DNA of 64,000 nt from Allantophomopsis cytisporea (GCA_024752435.1 CP103030.1:1506985-1570984), one strand, 5' to 3'. Shown: positions 47,946 through 60,604, numbered from the stretch's first letter. Notes: generated from the sequence alone by a model not told the origin. Program-made: numbers and translations.

Positions 47946-50900
47946 ATGCCCTTCTCCAGTGGAGAGGATAACCTGCTCCAGCTAAACCAGGCGGAATTTG
48001 ACTTTAATATCCAGTTCGAGCAGCTATTCTTTCCATCATACCATCCGTGTTGTTCATCGTAACATTTGTATGGCGCACGCTTTCCCAGGCACGGAAGCCA
48101 ACCGTAATAAAAGCTCCGGTTTTCCAACTCATCAAATTGGTATGGTTTTCTTTACTCAGATTTACATAGTTATACTCTCAAGGTGCTAATGAAACTTCTG
48201 CAGGCCGCTATAACAATATATGTTGCACTGGAACTTTCACTCCTTATCCTGGTACTGATTGGGTCGTTCCATGTAACCAATATGTTCCTAGCTGCCTCTG
48301 TACTCAAGCCGTTGTCAGCCTTATTCATGATAACACTGAGTCTTGTTGATCACCGCAAGAGCCCAAGACCATCAGCGCTGCTGAATAGCTACTTGTTTTT
48401 TACTCTTTTCTTGGACGCGGCCCAGGCAAGAACGTTGTTTTTGTCATCGAATGCCAAGCCTGAGCTCACATATAGTAGTATGTTCAGCGCTGTTTTAGCT
48501 TTGAAGGTTGGAATACTGGTATTGGAAGCCCAAAGAAAGTCCAGATGGGTAAGCTGAGACGAGAAAGAGCATAGCCCAGAGGAGACGAGCGGTATCTTCT
48601 CCCTTAGTGTCTTCTTCTGGCTCAACAGGATTTTCCTAGATGGATATGAAAGAATCTTAAAGATGAAGGACCTTTATCCCCTTGATAGCTCTTTGAACAG
48701 CGAATCGCTCCATGAGGAGTTCTCTAAGAATATGGATTACTCCAAACTGAGAGGGGACAAATTTGGTCTTGTAAAGGTTCTAGTACGCACACTTAGAGTC
48801 CCTCTCCCGCTTCCTGTACCTCCACGACTGGCGCTTCTTGCTTTCACGATTTGCCAACCGTTTTTTATCGAAAGTCTGCAAAATCACCTATCCCAACCTG
48901 AAGTCGACGCAAAATGACGGATACGGCTTCATCAGCGCTAGTATACTGATTTATTCGGGGATTGCCATCTCCACAGCCCTCTACTGGTTCGTAAAACGTT
49001 TCAAATAATTACCAGTGAAATTCATCACTCATACATAGATACAGGTAGTTCCACCACCGAATGCGTACTATAGCAAGGTCGATACTAGTCACGGAGACCT
49101 TTATCGCAGCTACAAACGCTCCCATCGGAATTGCCGATGACAGCGCTGCGCTGACTTTAATGAGCATAGACATAGAGCGAATTAAAATGGGACTAAGAAC
49201 TCTGCATGATACATGGGCAAGTATTATCCAGGCTACTGTGGCTGCGTGGATGTTGCAAAGACGACCCGGCATAGTTTTCCTCTTCCTAATAGGACTTGTT
49301 ATAGTATGTTTCGCCGGCTTAGGCGTCCTTATAAACTTTGCTGGCGACTCGCAGCGAGCCTGGATGGCAGGAGTCCAGAAACGTGTTGGTTTAACGGCCA
49401 CGGTCATCGGTAGCATGAAGAATCTAAAAATATCTGGTCTTTCTGCTGCTGTCAGCGACTTCGTGCAGAAGCTACGCGTTGAGGAGCTAGCTGCGGGAGC
49501 CCCATTCCGTAGAATCTTCATCCTTGCCGCTCTCTTTGGTTTTATCCCGATGTTACTCGGCCCGCCACTAACTCTCGCATTCGCTCATCGAACACTGGAT
49601 ACCTCGAGGATATTTACGAGTCTTTCTTGGCTTTCGCTTTTGACGACCCCACTATCATATCTTTTCCAATCTTCCCCCGAACTTCTCTCTGGAATAGCTT
49701 GTTTAGGCCGAATCCAAGCCTTCTTGGAAAGCGAGACTCACCAAGATTTCCGGCAAGTTCTTGCTGATATGAGACTGAACTCAGAGAAGATTCAAACTGG
49801 GACAGGAGTCTCGTTTGATTCAAATATGGGCTCAGCGTATCCTATTGTAATTAGGAACGGAAAGTTTGGTTGGGAAGCAGACAAGTTCGTCTTGGAAAAC
49901 ATAAATACTCGAGTATCCAAATTCTCGCTTACTATTGTTATCGGGCCAGTTGGCTCGGGGAAATCTACACTCTGCAAGGCGTTACTTGGAGAGATTCCTT
50001 TCAACGAAGGTAGTACAGTTCTGAGCACGAGGTTCCCCCACATTGGATTCTGCGACCAAATAGCATTTCTCTCAAACAAATCAATCCGAGACAGCATTAT
50101 AGGATTCTTCCCATTCAATAATGAGAGATATACCGAAGTTATCGAGGCTACGGCTCTGGGCTTCGACTTTGATACACTCCCCCAGGGTGATCAAACAAAT
50201 GTGGGATCAGATGGTATTACATTATCCGGGGGCCAGAGACATCGCGTTTCTCTCGCGCGAGCTCTGTATTTACAATCCGATTTGCTAGTGCTAGATGATA
50301 TAATTAGCGGATTAGATGCGGGTACAGAGGAGCAGGTTTTCCAGAATGTTTTTGGACCTGGTGGTCTTCTCAAACGTCGATGCTCCACGGTCGTGCTGTG
50401 TACCCACAGCGTCAGACACCTACCCGCGGCGGATTATATCATAGCACTTGGAAAGGGGGCCATTGCCGAGCAAGGTAGTTTTAACGAACTGAAGACCTGT
50501 AAAGGGTATGTTCAGAGTCTGGGACTGAGGGGCTTTTCTGAGGGCAATGCTTCGTCAGAGAAAGCTAAAACAAAGGAGAGCGTGCTGGAATCAATTCCCC
50601 AACTGATCCAGACAACGACGATGACCGACCTGGACGTGGATGAGTCACGGCAACGTGGAGATAAAACCGTATATAAGCATTACTTCAAGAGCATGGGGTT
50701 ATTCTTAGCATTATTTTGTTTGTTCTTTGCTTGTTTCTGGGGCTTCTTCACAAACTTTCCAACAATCTGTAAGTTAGTTTTGTCTCCGTACTGCAAAAGC
50801 CCGACCAGCTGTTGGGATTCAAAAGCTTGCCAAGATTACTACCAACTAACTTTACTTAATGAAGGGCTCACATACTGGACTGATGATGCCTCTTCGGATC

Positions 50901-52886
50901 ATCCTGCTCATTCTCTCGCTTACTACGCCGGTATCTATGCTTTACTTCAAATCTGTGGCTTGGTTTCGCTGCTTCTCCTTGGGATCGGATTACTTGCCGA
51001 CGCTGTGAAAAGAGTAGGTACCAATATCCATCGGGATGCTTTGTCGACACTGATCCGAGCACACCTTCGCTTCTTTACCAAAAAATGATACAGGTGCCGT
51101 TATAAATCTGTTTTCGCAAGATTTGAATCTTGTAGATACAGAGCTGCCAGATGCACTATTGAACACCATGATCTGTGTAAGTCTATAGTACCTAGTCATA
51201 AATTGGAATAGAACTACAAAGCAGCCTAATACAGAACCCTAAGATCTTTCAAGCTATCGGACAAGCGTCTGTTATGCTTACTTCGTCTCCATACATAGCT
51301 ATAAGCTACCCGCTTCTAGGCATCCTACTGTATATCATGCAAAGGTTCTATCTGCGGACTTCAAGACAGCTAAGGCTTCTTGATCTCGAAGCCAAAAGTC
51401 CCTTGTAGTAAGTCTATCACTACCTGCCGTCATACAACTGTTGTGCTCTGTACTAAATATTCATTCACCAAGTGCGCATTTTCTTGACACTCTTAAAGGA
51501 ATTACCACTTTGAGAGCCTTCGGTGAGTAAGAAGTAATATTATAATAGATGTTGAAATGTACATCCAATAAGATTCTTCGCGATATATTGATCAAAGACA
51601 TGGCGAAGTTCATTTATATTATCTCGGGGGCGCTACTGACTAGAGATACGTAGGCTTTATTCCTGATGATGTCCAAAAGAAAGCTCGCTTGATCAATTCC
51701 AGTCAACGACCTGCCTATCTCCTCCTTATGATTCAATCATGGTTGAATCTTATTTGCGATCTTGTAGTCATGGTGATGGCAGCAGTCCTAACAGTTCTCG
51801 CCGTTCGACTTCACTCCAACTCTGGTTGCGCCGGTGCTTCTTTATTCAGCCTCCTGAGTTTCGGAGACAATCTTTTTGACATTGTTATATACTATACTAG
51901 GCTTGAAACTTCTATTGGAGCAGTAGCCAGACTAAGGGTCTTTGAAAAAAACGTTAAGCCTGAGGAAAGAGATGATGAAGATATTGTTCCTTCTGGACAA
52001 TGGCCTCAGAGCGGTGTGATTGAGTTGAAGGATGTATCTGCGAGTTATGAGTAAGAAGAATATCACAAAAATTTCGCATCGTAAAAAAAGCTGATGCCCC
52101 GAGTAGTGCGGGAGAGCAGATCACCTCCGCCCCAAATTTAGCCCTCCGAAACATCCATATAACGATAAACTCAGGCGAGAAAGGCGCCATCTGCGGCCGT
52201 ACGGGCAGCGGTAAGTCCAGCTTCATCGCCCTACTTCTCAAGCTACTCGACCCATCGCAGAGACCGCAGGGAATGTAGTCATCGACGAAATGCCTCTCCA
52301 CCGCATAGATCGGCCCGCACTGCGTCAGTGTATAATCGCAGTACCTCAGGAAGCGGTATTCTTACCAGATGGGTCCACTTTCCTGGCTAACTTGGATCCG
52401 TCCAACATCTCGACGCCCGAGGAGTGCCAAGCTGTCCTTGCGGCTACAAACCTTTGGAAATTCGTTGAAGAACGAGGAGGTCTAGAGGCTGGTATGGGGG
52501 AAGGGACTCTAAGTGTCGGACAGCGGCAACTTATGTCGCTTGGTCGCGCACTGCTGAGACGGCGCGTCCGCACGCAGAATCTAGGAATGGGGGCTGGTGG
52601 CTCAGAGGGTGGTATATTATTGTTAGATGAGGTGAGCTCAAGTGTTGACCAACAAACGGAGCGAGTAATGCAGGAGATTATCCGGGCTGACTTTAGGGAA
52701 TTCACGGTTGTAGCGGTTAGCCACCGGTTGGATATGATTATGGACTTTGATAGGGTCGTTGTCATGGATACTGGAGAGATCGTAGAGGTTGGAAATCCTG
52801 TGGTTTTGGCTGGAGAGGATGGAACTAGGTTGGGGGAATTGGTGAAGGCTACGGCTAAAGGGAAAGAAAGAAATGTTGGGGGGTGA
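47946..52886 (+). pseudogene. ABCC (MRP-type) transporter, inactivated
   Basis: Relic of a full-length multidrug-resistance-associated ABC exporter, about 1.4-1.5 thousand codons. Start ATG 47946 (MPFSSGEDNLLQ). TMD0 follows, then FSLSVFFWLNRIFLDGYERI and TMD1. NBD1 has GPVGSGKST, LSGGQRHRVSLARAL and LVLDDIISGLD; TMD2 follows; NBD2 has GRTGSGKSS, LSVGQRQLMSLGRAL and LLLDEVSSSVD. Introns are 48140-48182, 48991-49048, 50769-50864, about 51177-51238, 51418-51472, 51523-51653 and 52051-52103. Lesions: one-base loss near 48021; TGA at 48555 (KSRWVS-stop-DEKEHSPEE); one extra base in an A4 run at 48911; one extra in an A6 run at 51080-51085 (LRFFTK, then NDTGAVINLF); one-base loss near 52251 (LLKLLDP, then ETAGNVVIDEM). 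The long open frame 49061-51088 alone would not make a working pump. Confidence 0.85.
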
Positions 52887-53404
52887 TATAACACCGATAT
52901 CCGTTGCAGCCATTAGGTATTTTGAGAGTATATTGGGGTGGCGTGAAAAGAATACACTACTAAGACATGTGGATATAATTGTTGTCATATTTTCTTCCTT
53001 GCTATCCTATGTGTTTAGCTTCAGAGGTCTATGTTCTTCACCAATTTGATTTCCCGCGGAAGCTGATATCGTCACTGATTCGTTTTTGATAATAAGGATC
53101 TAGCTTAAGAAAGGGGTCAATATGACTGACTAAAGTAATGTTTAAAGCGAATATATAATATCAATAGTACTAGCTAATAGCTGAAGCAACTGTTAACTTC
53201 TATAATAAATGGTCCAATGCCCTTTAAAAGTATCGAAGCAATAGAATATGGATAACATAGTACTTGGAGCAAGCAAGTTATATACAAGTTACATAACCTA
53301 CAAACAGGTCGGTACTTCCTTTACAAACATTAGAAGTAGGAGTTAACTCTCTAACCTATTTACCTTCCTTAACTCCTATAAACCGCGAAAAGCGTTAAGA
53401 CTAA
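52887..53404. other. short convergent spacer
   Basis: About 520 A/T-rich bases between two converging pseudogenes (ABC transporter and Zn2Cys6 regulator). Nothing recognised. Confidence 0.5.
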
Positions 53405-55712
53405 TCAATATCTCCAGGGCTCTTGGGCCAACCAGAACTCTACATCAAAGTCGGACATAATTACATCAACCATCATATATTGCGGATGCATCATTGGATC
53501 CAAATCTCCAGGATGGAAGTTCAATCCTACGGAAGCAAAATTGACGTTTTAAGGCTGCTGGATAGATAGTGCTGTCATATTGGTGTCGGTGGAGTTCATG
53601 TCGCCACTTGTGTTACTGTCGCTGTTACTCTGCTCTGGGTAGGACTAGAATACTCCGTTGGAAACATTCGTACTGTGTATGTCGGATGCGCTCGCTCTAG
53701 CATCCAACCCTAAGCCTTCATTGATTTCCACAGACTCGCCGCTATTTCTCACCCTCTCTCGTCCTCCTGTTTCGGCAGTTTGCGTGGCATTACGATGCCA
53801 CGCTTTCGCCTTTAGCAATTTAGTTAGGGAATGACTCGCCGGTCTACAAACACTCTCCCCAACCACCTGCACAAGCAATGCCACCAATTTCTCCATATAT
53901 TTATCAACCCCTAAACAGATTGTATCTAAGATAGTACTGAGCGTACTTCCTGGCTGACGCATAGATATATCTAAACGTATCAAGATTGTCATGCCATACA
54001 TCATACGGACATAGTTGAGAATCGGGATGGCCCGAAGAATTTAGATAGACATGCTGAGCATAATGTCGAAAATTGAGTGGGTAGAGTCAATGCAGGCCAC
54101 TATGGCATCGATATGGGCTGGTGTGAACCGGCCTGCTCTCTGATTTTCATCTCGAGAGTTCTTTCTCTGTCTGTTTGAATCCGGTGATAAATTACTCCTA
54201 TCGTTGTGCATGGCGATTTCATGCAAATGGATGCTGGCTGTGTGGAAGTTGATTTGGAGCGTTTCTAGAGACATTAGTTCATTGCATGTGAGGGGGTTGA
54301 GCCAGAAAGTAAGCATACCATGCATAACATCTAAACCAAACTCATCCTTCAATTGAGTCAATTGTCTCTCGAAAGCTCTAAGAGTCAGTTGTATCCCTGG
54401 CTCTGCCAAAGACGGAATTGCCTGAGGTTCATCGAATCTAAATGCTAAGGAAAACTCTTCTACAAGATGTTGCAACCTGACCCATGCAATCAGAACCTCG
54501 TCAGTAGAAATCTCCCTAGCGTGTTTCAACAGTCGTAAACTCTCTTCCATATAGGTCGTGAAGCGGAGGGTATTTGGCCGGCGCATGGATACTGCAACAC
54601 TACTTCTGTAAGAAGTGAAGGGGGAAAAGGAGGTGAGACTCACGTTGAGCAGTTCACATAGCATATTAAGAGCGTCCTGCGACTTTCGAGGGTGCATGTC
54701 GCTCCTGCAAGATTTTGTCCCAATGGCGGGCAGCTTATTTGAGGAAAAGCACTCAGATTCTTGGCAGTGCCAAACTTTGAGCTTGACAGTGTAATAATCA
54801 TTGGAATGATATTCTTATGAACACCTAGATCAAGAGCCATGATACCAGCCAAGTTGATGGTCTGATAAAACTTCAACTCTGAAAATGTCTCTGTTGGACT
54901 CGTCCACACAGCAGAAATCAAGAGCGATTGGACCAGTTCAATGCTTTTCTAGCCTCTTAGCATGATCTGATTTGCTAATACCTCTGTTACCCTGTCATTA
55001 AGTGCAGAGTATAGCACAGTATCTGCAATGCCAGCTCCAGCCGCGAGTATGGTAAGGAAAAGAATGGGTTTCTCTCTTCTCATCTGATCGGCTGTTGTTT
55101 CATGACATAAGAAAGCGATAGGTGGGTGATGAGGTACCAATTCTGTGAAGAAGCGGTGATATAGTATTCGTGCATCCCCAAGAGATAAAATGCCGCTACT
55201 AATGACAACCGGCGTTACTCCACAGTGCGAATACTTGGGAATGTGAGTTTCTATCGCTGGATACCCTGTTCCAGTGTTATCGCTTCCGGTGGTTCCTTCT
55301 GAATCAACCACTACTGTTGGCGAACAATTGGACATTGTAATTCTACTAGGAATTCCACTTTGGGAACCGTTATCCCCAAGGTTCATGGTCAAGCCTTCCT
55401 CAACATCATTTAGAGAGGTCGGGTCCTCTGAAAGCTCGTTGCTAGCACCATCTTGAGACTGTGGGACTTGTCCACCTTTTATCAACAATTTCATACGATT
55501 TATTTCTCTCCAGCTCGGTAACTCGTGTATCAGTCCTCTTCCTCGGCCTCCTGTGTTTCGGCGCTGCAAAGACACATTCCTTTACCCGCTTTCGCACATC
55601 TGGCACAGATTGACTGCGATACGGAACTGTCTTGAGGACTACATCTTGTTTTGAGTACTCGACATGGCTCACACGATCTGTTGACATTGGACGATTGCGA
55701 AGGCAAAGACAT
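53405..55712 (-). pseudogene. Zn2Cys6 transcription factor, inactivated
   Basis: Relic of a nuclear regulator. ATG 55712 leads to SCEPCRVLKTRC..ICARCAKAGK. An extra base near 55580 breaks the zinc cluster before its last Cys, and the next frame reads ECVFAAPKHRRPRKRTD and TRVTELER. A second frame change near 55507 leads to EINRMKLLIKGGQVPQSQ. The middle domain follows (SSGILSLGDARILYHRFF, FLTILAAGAGIADTVLY, SLRLLKHAREISTDEV). A 38-bp intron is inferred at 54606-54643. In-frame stops: TAG at 54949 (MLRG-stop-KSIELVQSLL), TAA at 54041 (LSMSI-stop-ILRAIPILN), TAG at 53645 and TAA at 53549. Homology-like sequence ends FWLAQEPWRY at 53405. It sits between the ABC relic and the MFS pump, as a cluster regulator would. 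Confidence 0.8.
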
Positions 55713-56586
55713 TATGATTTGGATATTGGAAATTGTGGAAGAAGTCGATTATGGCATATCGATCGGAGATGAGTCTGTTTGGATTCGTTCTAGTTTCAGC
55801 GCTAGATATTCACGTCATGAACTTTGAAAGAGACGGGAAGATTATTGAGTATTGGTGCCTTAGGCCTGGTAAGAGATCTGTTTCTGGCTATATATCTGGT
55901 GCGATAGAAGGTTTGGTATTAGAACGAGGTTATCTGATGGCATCGTCTCATTTACAAGGTGCTGGAAACTGAAGCATAGAGAGCTAAGTCGAATGACAAT
56001 TATTGTCCCTGTACCTGAGTGCCGAATCGCAGCAGAAATTGCATTGAATCGGAACAGTTGGTGACCTTATCTGAACAAGGTCTGGTATTATATTATGGTG
56101 TAAAAACAATTGTGAGGTGGGCGCAGACGGAGGAATAATGACGCTCCGCTGGTTCTCCGAGGGCTACTGCCGTGGAGGCAAAGTTGCTTCTCTGGAAACT
56201 TAGGTGGGAGTTCGGGCGCCTAACGAAAATGAATGGGAGTAGCTCCTGTCGAGATATATCAAGTAAACAAGAGGCAATTTTACCAACAATCTCAATATGC
56301 GAGATATTGTGGGTTGATAATAGAGGTGTTTTTGATTCCATGGTACAACTCGATCAGCGAGGCCATAATTGAGACCAACCATACTCCAAGTTTATCTCAT
56401 CCTAGTCACAACTTCGTAAGAGTTGAAATTTATGAGTCGTACTAGTACAGCACAGTATGTATGGATAGCGCCTTATACAGGACCCAGAACCATATAAATC
56501 TAGAAAAGAAACCCATCTATCTATACAATTTTCATGAACTGGCCTGTACTCCAGCTGAAAACATCTAAATCTCTCTCTATCCTCAC
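55713..56586. other. spacer between regulator relic and MFS gene
   Basis: About 870 bases; left part would be the relic's promoter, right part the MFS 3' flank. A plus ORF at 55733-55972 and a shorter one at 56172-56445 have no recognised motif. Confidence 0.45.
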
Positions 56587-58481
56587 TCAATGTTTTTCAG
56601 CGAACATTCTCCTCCTCTGCTCCTCACCCTCCAGCCCAGTCTTAACAATCTCATGCTCCGTACTCAAGGTACTCTTTCGGATAGCGATGATCGTTACCAA
56701 TGCCACTGCACTTACAGCGACGGAGAATATCCAGATATTCCTCAAACTCTCCCAATAAACCTTTCGTACCAACGTCCCCTGCGCATCCGGCAATGAACCC
56801 ATTATTTTCGTACTAGCAGTTGCTGCACCGTCCAAAAAAGTTCCTGCTGTGTTTCCAAGAGCTGCACGCAACTCAGCGGCATGATTCTGGATGCCGTTTT
56901 GGAAGATGACGCCGCCGACGATGACACCAATTGAAGAGGCGACATTGCGCGTGAATCCGAAGAGCGCGGTTGCGGTTGCGATATCATGTGCCGAGACGCC
57001 ATTCTGAAGGCTGATGAGCAGAGCTTGAAAATTTGGACCTACGCCTAGGCCGGCAATAATTTGGAATATAATTATTCTAGGCCAAGATTTTGAGTCTGTG
57101 AGGTCGATGAAAAGCCCGAAGCCCTAGATGAAAATCAATTGGTATGTTTGAAACTGGATAAAGGAGACGATGGAGGGGCAGAACGTACTAGGGTCATGAA
57201 TACGAAGCCAAACCAGATTGGTGGAAGGAATTTACCAGTGACTTTGATGAAGATTCCCGTCACAGTGGCACCAAATGCCATAGCCGCCGCAAAGGGCAAA
57301 AGCCATACACCAGAAAGCAGAGCAGAAGCACCCAAAACACTCTGAAAGTAAAGCGGAAGGTAAAATGTTCCTGTAACAAAAACGATGCCATGAATAAAAC
57401 AAGCAAACAAGCTGGCAGCATTCGACATTGAGCCGAAAAGTCTAAGCGGCATCACAGGATTTCTCGCGACTTTCCACTCAATGACGACAAAGATGGCACT
57501 GGTGATGACACCAAAAATGATGAGACAAACAACAATAGCAGAGTCCCAGGGATGCGAAACGCCACCGAACTCAAGGCCGAGGAGCAGCATTAATGTTCCA
57601 CCAACAATGGTAAGGGAACCAAGGAAGTCGATTGATTTGAGACCGGCCCAAAAAGGTGTTTTAGGAGCATCGAGCTTAAGAAAGAAGAAGATAATCATGA
57701 AGACTGTTCCCGTGATAGGCACTGCGATTGTTAGGGAAGAAATCAGGAAGAGGATTACGGACGTACGGTTGAGATAAAAACACCATCTCCAGGAGACCTT
57801 CTCTGTCAAGGCGCCACCAACCACAGGTCCAAGGGAAGCAGCAACTGCCCAGGTCAATCCGATGAATCCATAGTACTTTCCACGATCCCTATACCAATCA
57901 GCTGCCGAGGTTCCCATAGGATAGCAAACATACCTCATAGAGAACAAATCTCCGATGACAACATTAACCAACGTCAACAACCCGCCACCCCCAATACCCT
58001 GAATCGCACGTCCGACAATCAACATTCCCACGTCAACACTAAGCGCACTGATTAAGCTTCCTACAAAGAACACCCCAATAGCAGTCTGCAATAGAGGTCT
58101 CCGACCCCAGATATCACTCAATTTACCCCATATTGGGGTAGATGCTGCTTCTGCAAGGGTATATGCTGCGCCAACCCACGTGTAGCCCGCTATGCTATCA
58201 AAGTGTGCGGCGATCGTAGGGAGCGCGGTAGTTATGATTGTGACGTCGAGAGCAGCGAGAAAGACACAGAGCTGGAATTGTTAGCTGGTCCTTAATATGA
58301 GAGGAGTAATACGAACACAGAGAGCGACGGTCAAGACGACGACTTGAATATGTGACATAGGCGCGCGGCTATTGGATGGTTTCTCGTTAGACAGAGCAGC
58401 CTTTTCTTCTGCTGGTTCGGAGGGGGTTTGGTAGGGCCCATTGCCATCCAAATTCCCAGTCTTCATTTTAAGACTAGCCAT
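56587..58481 (-). CDS. MFS efflux pump, DHA2 type
   Basis: Plasma-membrane toxin/drug exporter of the 14-helix DHA2 family. Exons are 58481-58317, 58271-57934, 57888-57767, 57721-57189 and 57123-56587; introns 45, 45, 45 and 65 bp; 564 residues. Motifs are LDVTIITTALPTI (D1), GKLSDIWGRRPLL (A), IVGRAIQGIGGGGLL, LGPVVGGALTEKVSWRW (C) and RNVASSIGVIVGG late in the protein. The joins restore SMRDRGKYYGFIG and CFYLNLPITGTV. The first donor is GTTCGT, a weak form. Introns 2 and 3 are stop-free multiples of three. The gene has no lesion despite sitting among pseudogenes; pumps of this class often export the product of the cluster that holds them. Confidence 0.9.
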
Positions 58482-59318
58482 TGGAAGTCCATGAAATTGT
58501 GAATTAAACAAAAATTTGGAAAATTAGTGATATGCAAAAAGATAAGTGAAATAGAAGCTGATGAAGTGACGCGAAGACGACCACAACTTTATATCACAGT
58601 AGTGTTGGCCAAGCAAGCAAGAGCTACGCCGTCAAAAAATAATCACGGAGCGAATTTTTCCCGTGCTGCAGAGAAGATGGTACCGTAGTCATGACATAGA
58701 GCTCTCAGAAGAAAGCTTAACGGAAGTTATTTTCTACACGGAATTTATTGCCCTTCCGTCGTCCGGCGTCTCACTCAATGGGAGCTATTGATAGTAGTAG
58801 CCGCGAGCAGACATAGTCATAGCAGCTGTGCAAAAACAATGCTAGTGCCACTGCCATTGCAGCAGAAATGTGTATTGCTTGTCAGTGTTGCTAAGGATCA
58901 ATGTCATCATGACTTTGCAGACATGGATTCTGACATGGCTGTTGTAGGTTCGCTTAATTCCTGACGAAAAGTTGGAAAGAAGGGTGTATGAGTAAATCTA
59001 GTGGAAATAAGTATCACGCAGTCTTCAACTAAGCTAATATCGGACGAACTGTCGGGCGAAATTATGTACTAAGCGAGATTCGAATTCTGGTAAGTAAATT
59101 TATTTACGCAGTCAAATCTAAGCAAGCATCGGACGAGTTTTTGGACCGCGGGGTAGTAGACTTCTGGTAGATAAACGCTTTATAAAACATAGACGATATC
59201 CTTTATTCTAGAAAACATCCACAGCTCAGACCTATCTAATACTTCTATCTCTACTTTCTAAATACAAAATCCACTGCTTAGCATTATCGGACATTCTGAT
59301 CTACACCCCCATACTACA
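58482..59318. other. spacer with a 90-bp-period tandem repeat
   Basis: Promoter side of the MFS gene and of the SnoaL-like relic. From 59016 and again from 59106 an ACGCAGTC..CTAAGC..ATCGGACGA pattern recurs, with later CTGGTA[A/G]..TAAA in both, an old imperfect tandem duplication. Confidence 0.5.
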
Positions 59319-59763
59319 ATGTCTTTCGCAAACTCGGCCAAACTCATTGGCCTCACTACACGTGAGGCTATCGCGGATGCTTTCTATCGTATAATGTCTG
59401 CATTTGACGAGAACGATGCATAACTTCTTCAATCGGGGATGGTTGTCGACATCGTATTGGCGATAAAAGAAGCATAGTTTTGCCATAGTAGGACCGATGG
59501 ATACTACGCATTTTGTTACCAGCGTTCGAATTGATGTTGAAAATGACGAGAGTACAACGGCGAAAATGACTGCAAACAGTTTGGCACAGCATTATCCTCA
59601 AGGCACGGGAGTGACAGAGAGTCAAAAGAGGCTATTGGGTGGTTCAAAGCACGCCCTCGATATGGTTAAAGACGAGACAGATGGTTTATGGAAGGTGAAG
59701 AAGTGGAGTATGAAGACTGTATGGTATGAAGGTGATTTCTCGGTTTTACAGCCGCATGCTTAA
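59319..59763 (+). pseudogene. SnoaL-like (NTF2-fold) protein, inactivated
   Basis: Small protein of the SnoaL/NTF2-like superfamily, whose members include cyclases, isomerases and dehydratases of metabolite pathways. ATG 59319 starts MSFANSAKLIGLTTREAIAD and AFYRIMSAFDENDA, then TAA at 59421 where Glu would be expected, LLQSG, another stop at about 59475 and a frame change. The second half is in a new frame: GPMDTTHFVTSVRIDVENDE, then LAQHYPQGTGV and LWKVKKWSMKTVWYEGDF, ending at 59763. The middle appears shortened. The ORF from 59497 alone lacks half of the fold. Confidence 0.65.
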
Positions 59764-60604
59764 GATTGCGGTCTAAACAACTGCTATATATGTATTGTTA
59801 CCTACATTCATATTTCGATGGCTTCTAAACCTCCAAAGTAGTTAAATTCAACAAAAAAATTAAGTTCTTATAGGTATAGGGCCAAGCCCAAAGAACTATA
59901 TGTAGGTACTTAACATTAGCTAGTTACCGAGATTACAACAAAATATCTGCATTGTGATAGGGTAGATTGATATCTAAATGTAATTAGAGATCCTAACCTA
60001 CCTAGGTCTATAGAAACAAGCTAAGCGAGGTTCTCTGCTTAAGGTCCTACAGTGGCTATAAAACTGCAGATGCGACGGTGGGGCGGGATGCGACGTGTCA
60101 GCCGGAGCCTAGGCTCGGCTCTGTGAGCAGCATCGTTGTTGATCTTGATGATAAGTTTATATTTTCGGCCCACAAGCTAGAGAGCCGCATTTAGGAGCGC
60201 ATGAAATCTGGGGACTACGCTTCACTTGTTGAATTGAATTGGGTGCTGACTACTGCAGAGGTCTTTCGATCTATGAAGCTACCATCCCTTAGCATTAATC
60301 TGTAGTCATCGTCTGGCGTGTATTAAGATAAGAGATAAGAACGCCGCTTGTCAGATGAAAGTAACCGGTATGTGAGTCATCGACATCACAGTGTAAAAAG
60401 TGCTCTGCAAATCTGTATTTACCAAGTATGTATTCATCCTGCCGTACCGGCGACTTCCTCATCGTGCCAGTCAGTCCTCTAGTCTTTTCCGGAAAGAGAA
60501 GGGGAAAACAGAAATTCGTATAAGGATGAATGAAGAGTTTAGTGTGCAATTTATTGTTTCTACAATTCTAATGTCAGATCTAGGCCATCGGATTCCTATT
60601 CGTA
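59764..60604. other. intergenic region, nothing coding recognised
   Basis: About 840 bases. A GC-rich patch near 60075-60120 contains the 12-bp palindrome GAGCCTAGGCTC. The right end is the likely promoter of the acetyltransferase gene. Confidence 0.4.

Noticed and set aside
49061..51088. Calling this ORF a complete half-size ABC transporter
   Set aside because: TMD0, the N-terminal part and the whole second half continue on both sides across indels and introns.
59041..59110. Possible tRNA because of GATTCGAATTC
   Set aside because: No cloverleaf arms or A-box upstream could be fitted.
59497..59763. Calling this ORF a complete small protein
   Set aside because: Its missing N-terminal half is recognisable upstream in another frame, so it is a pseudogene part.
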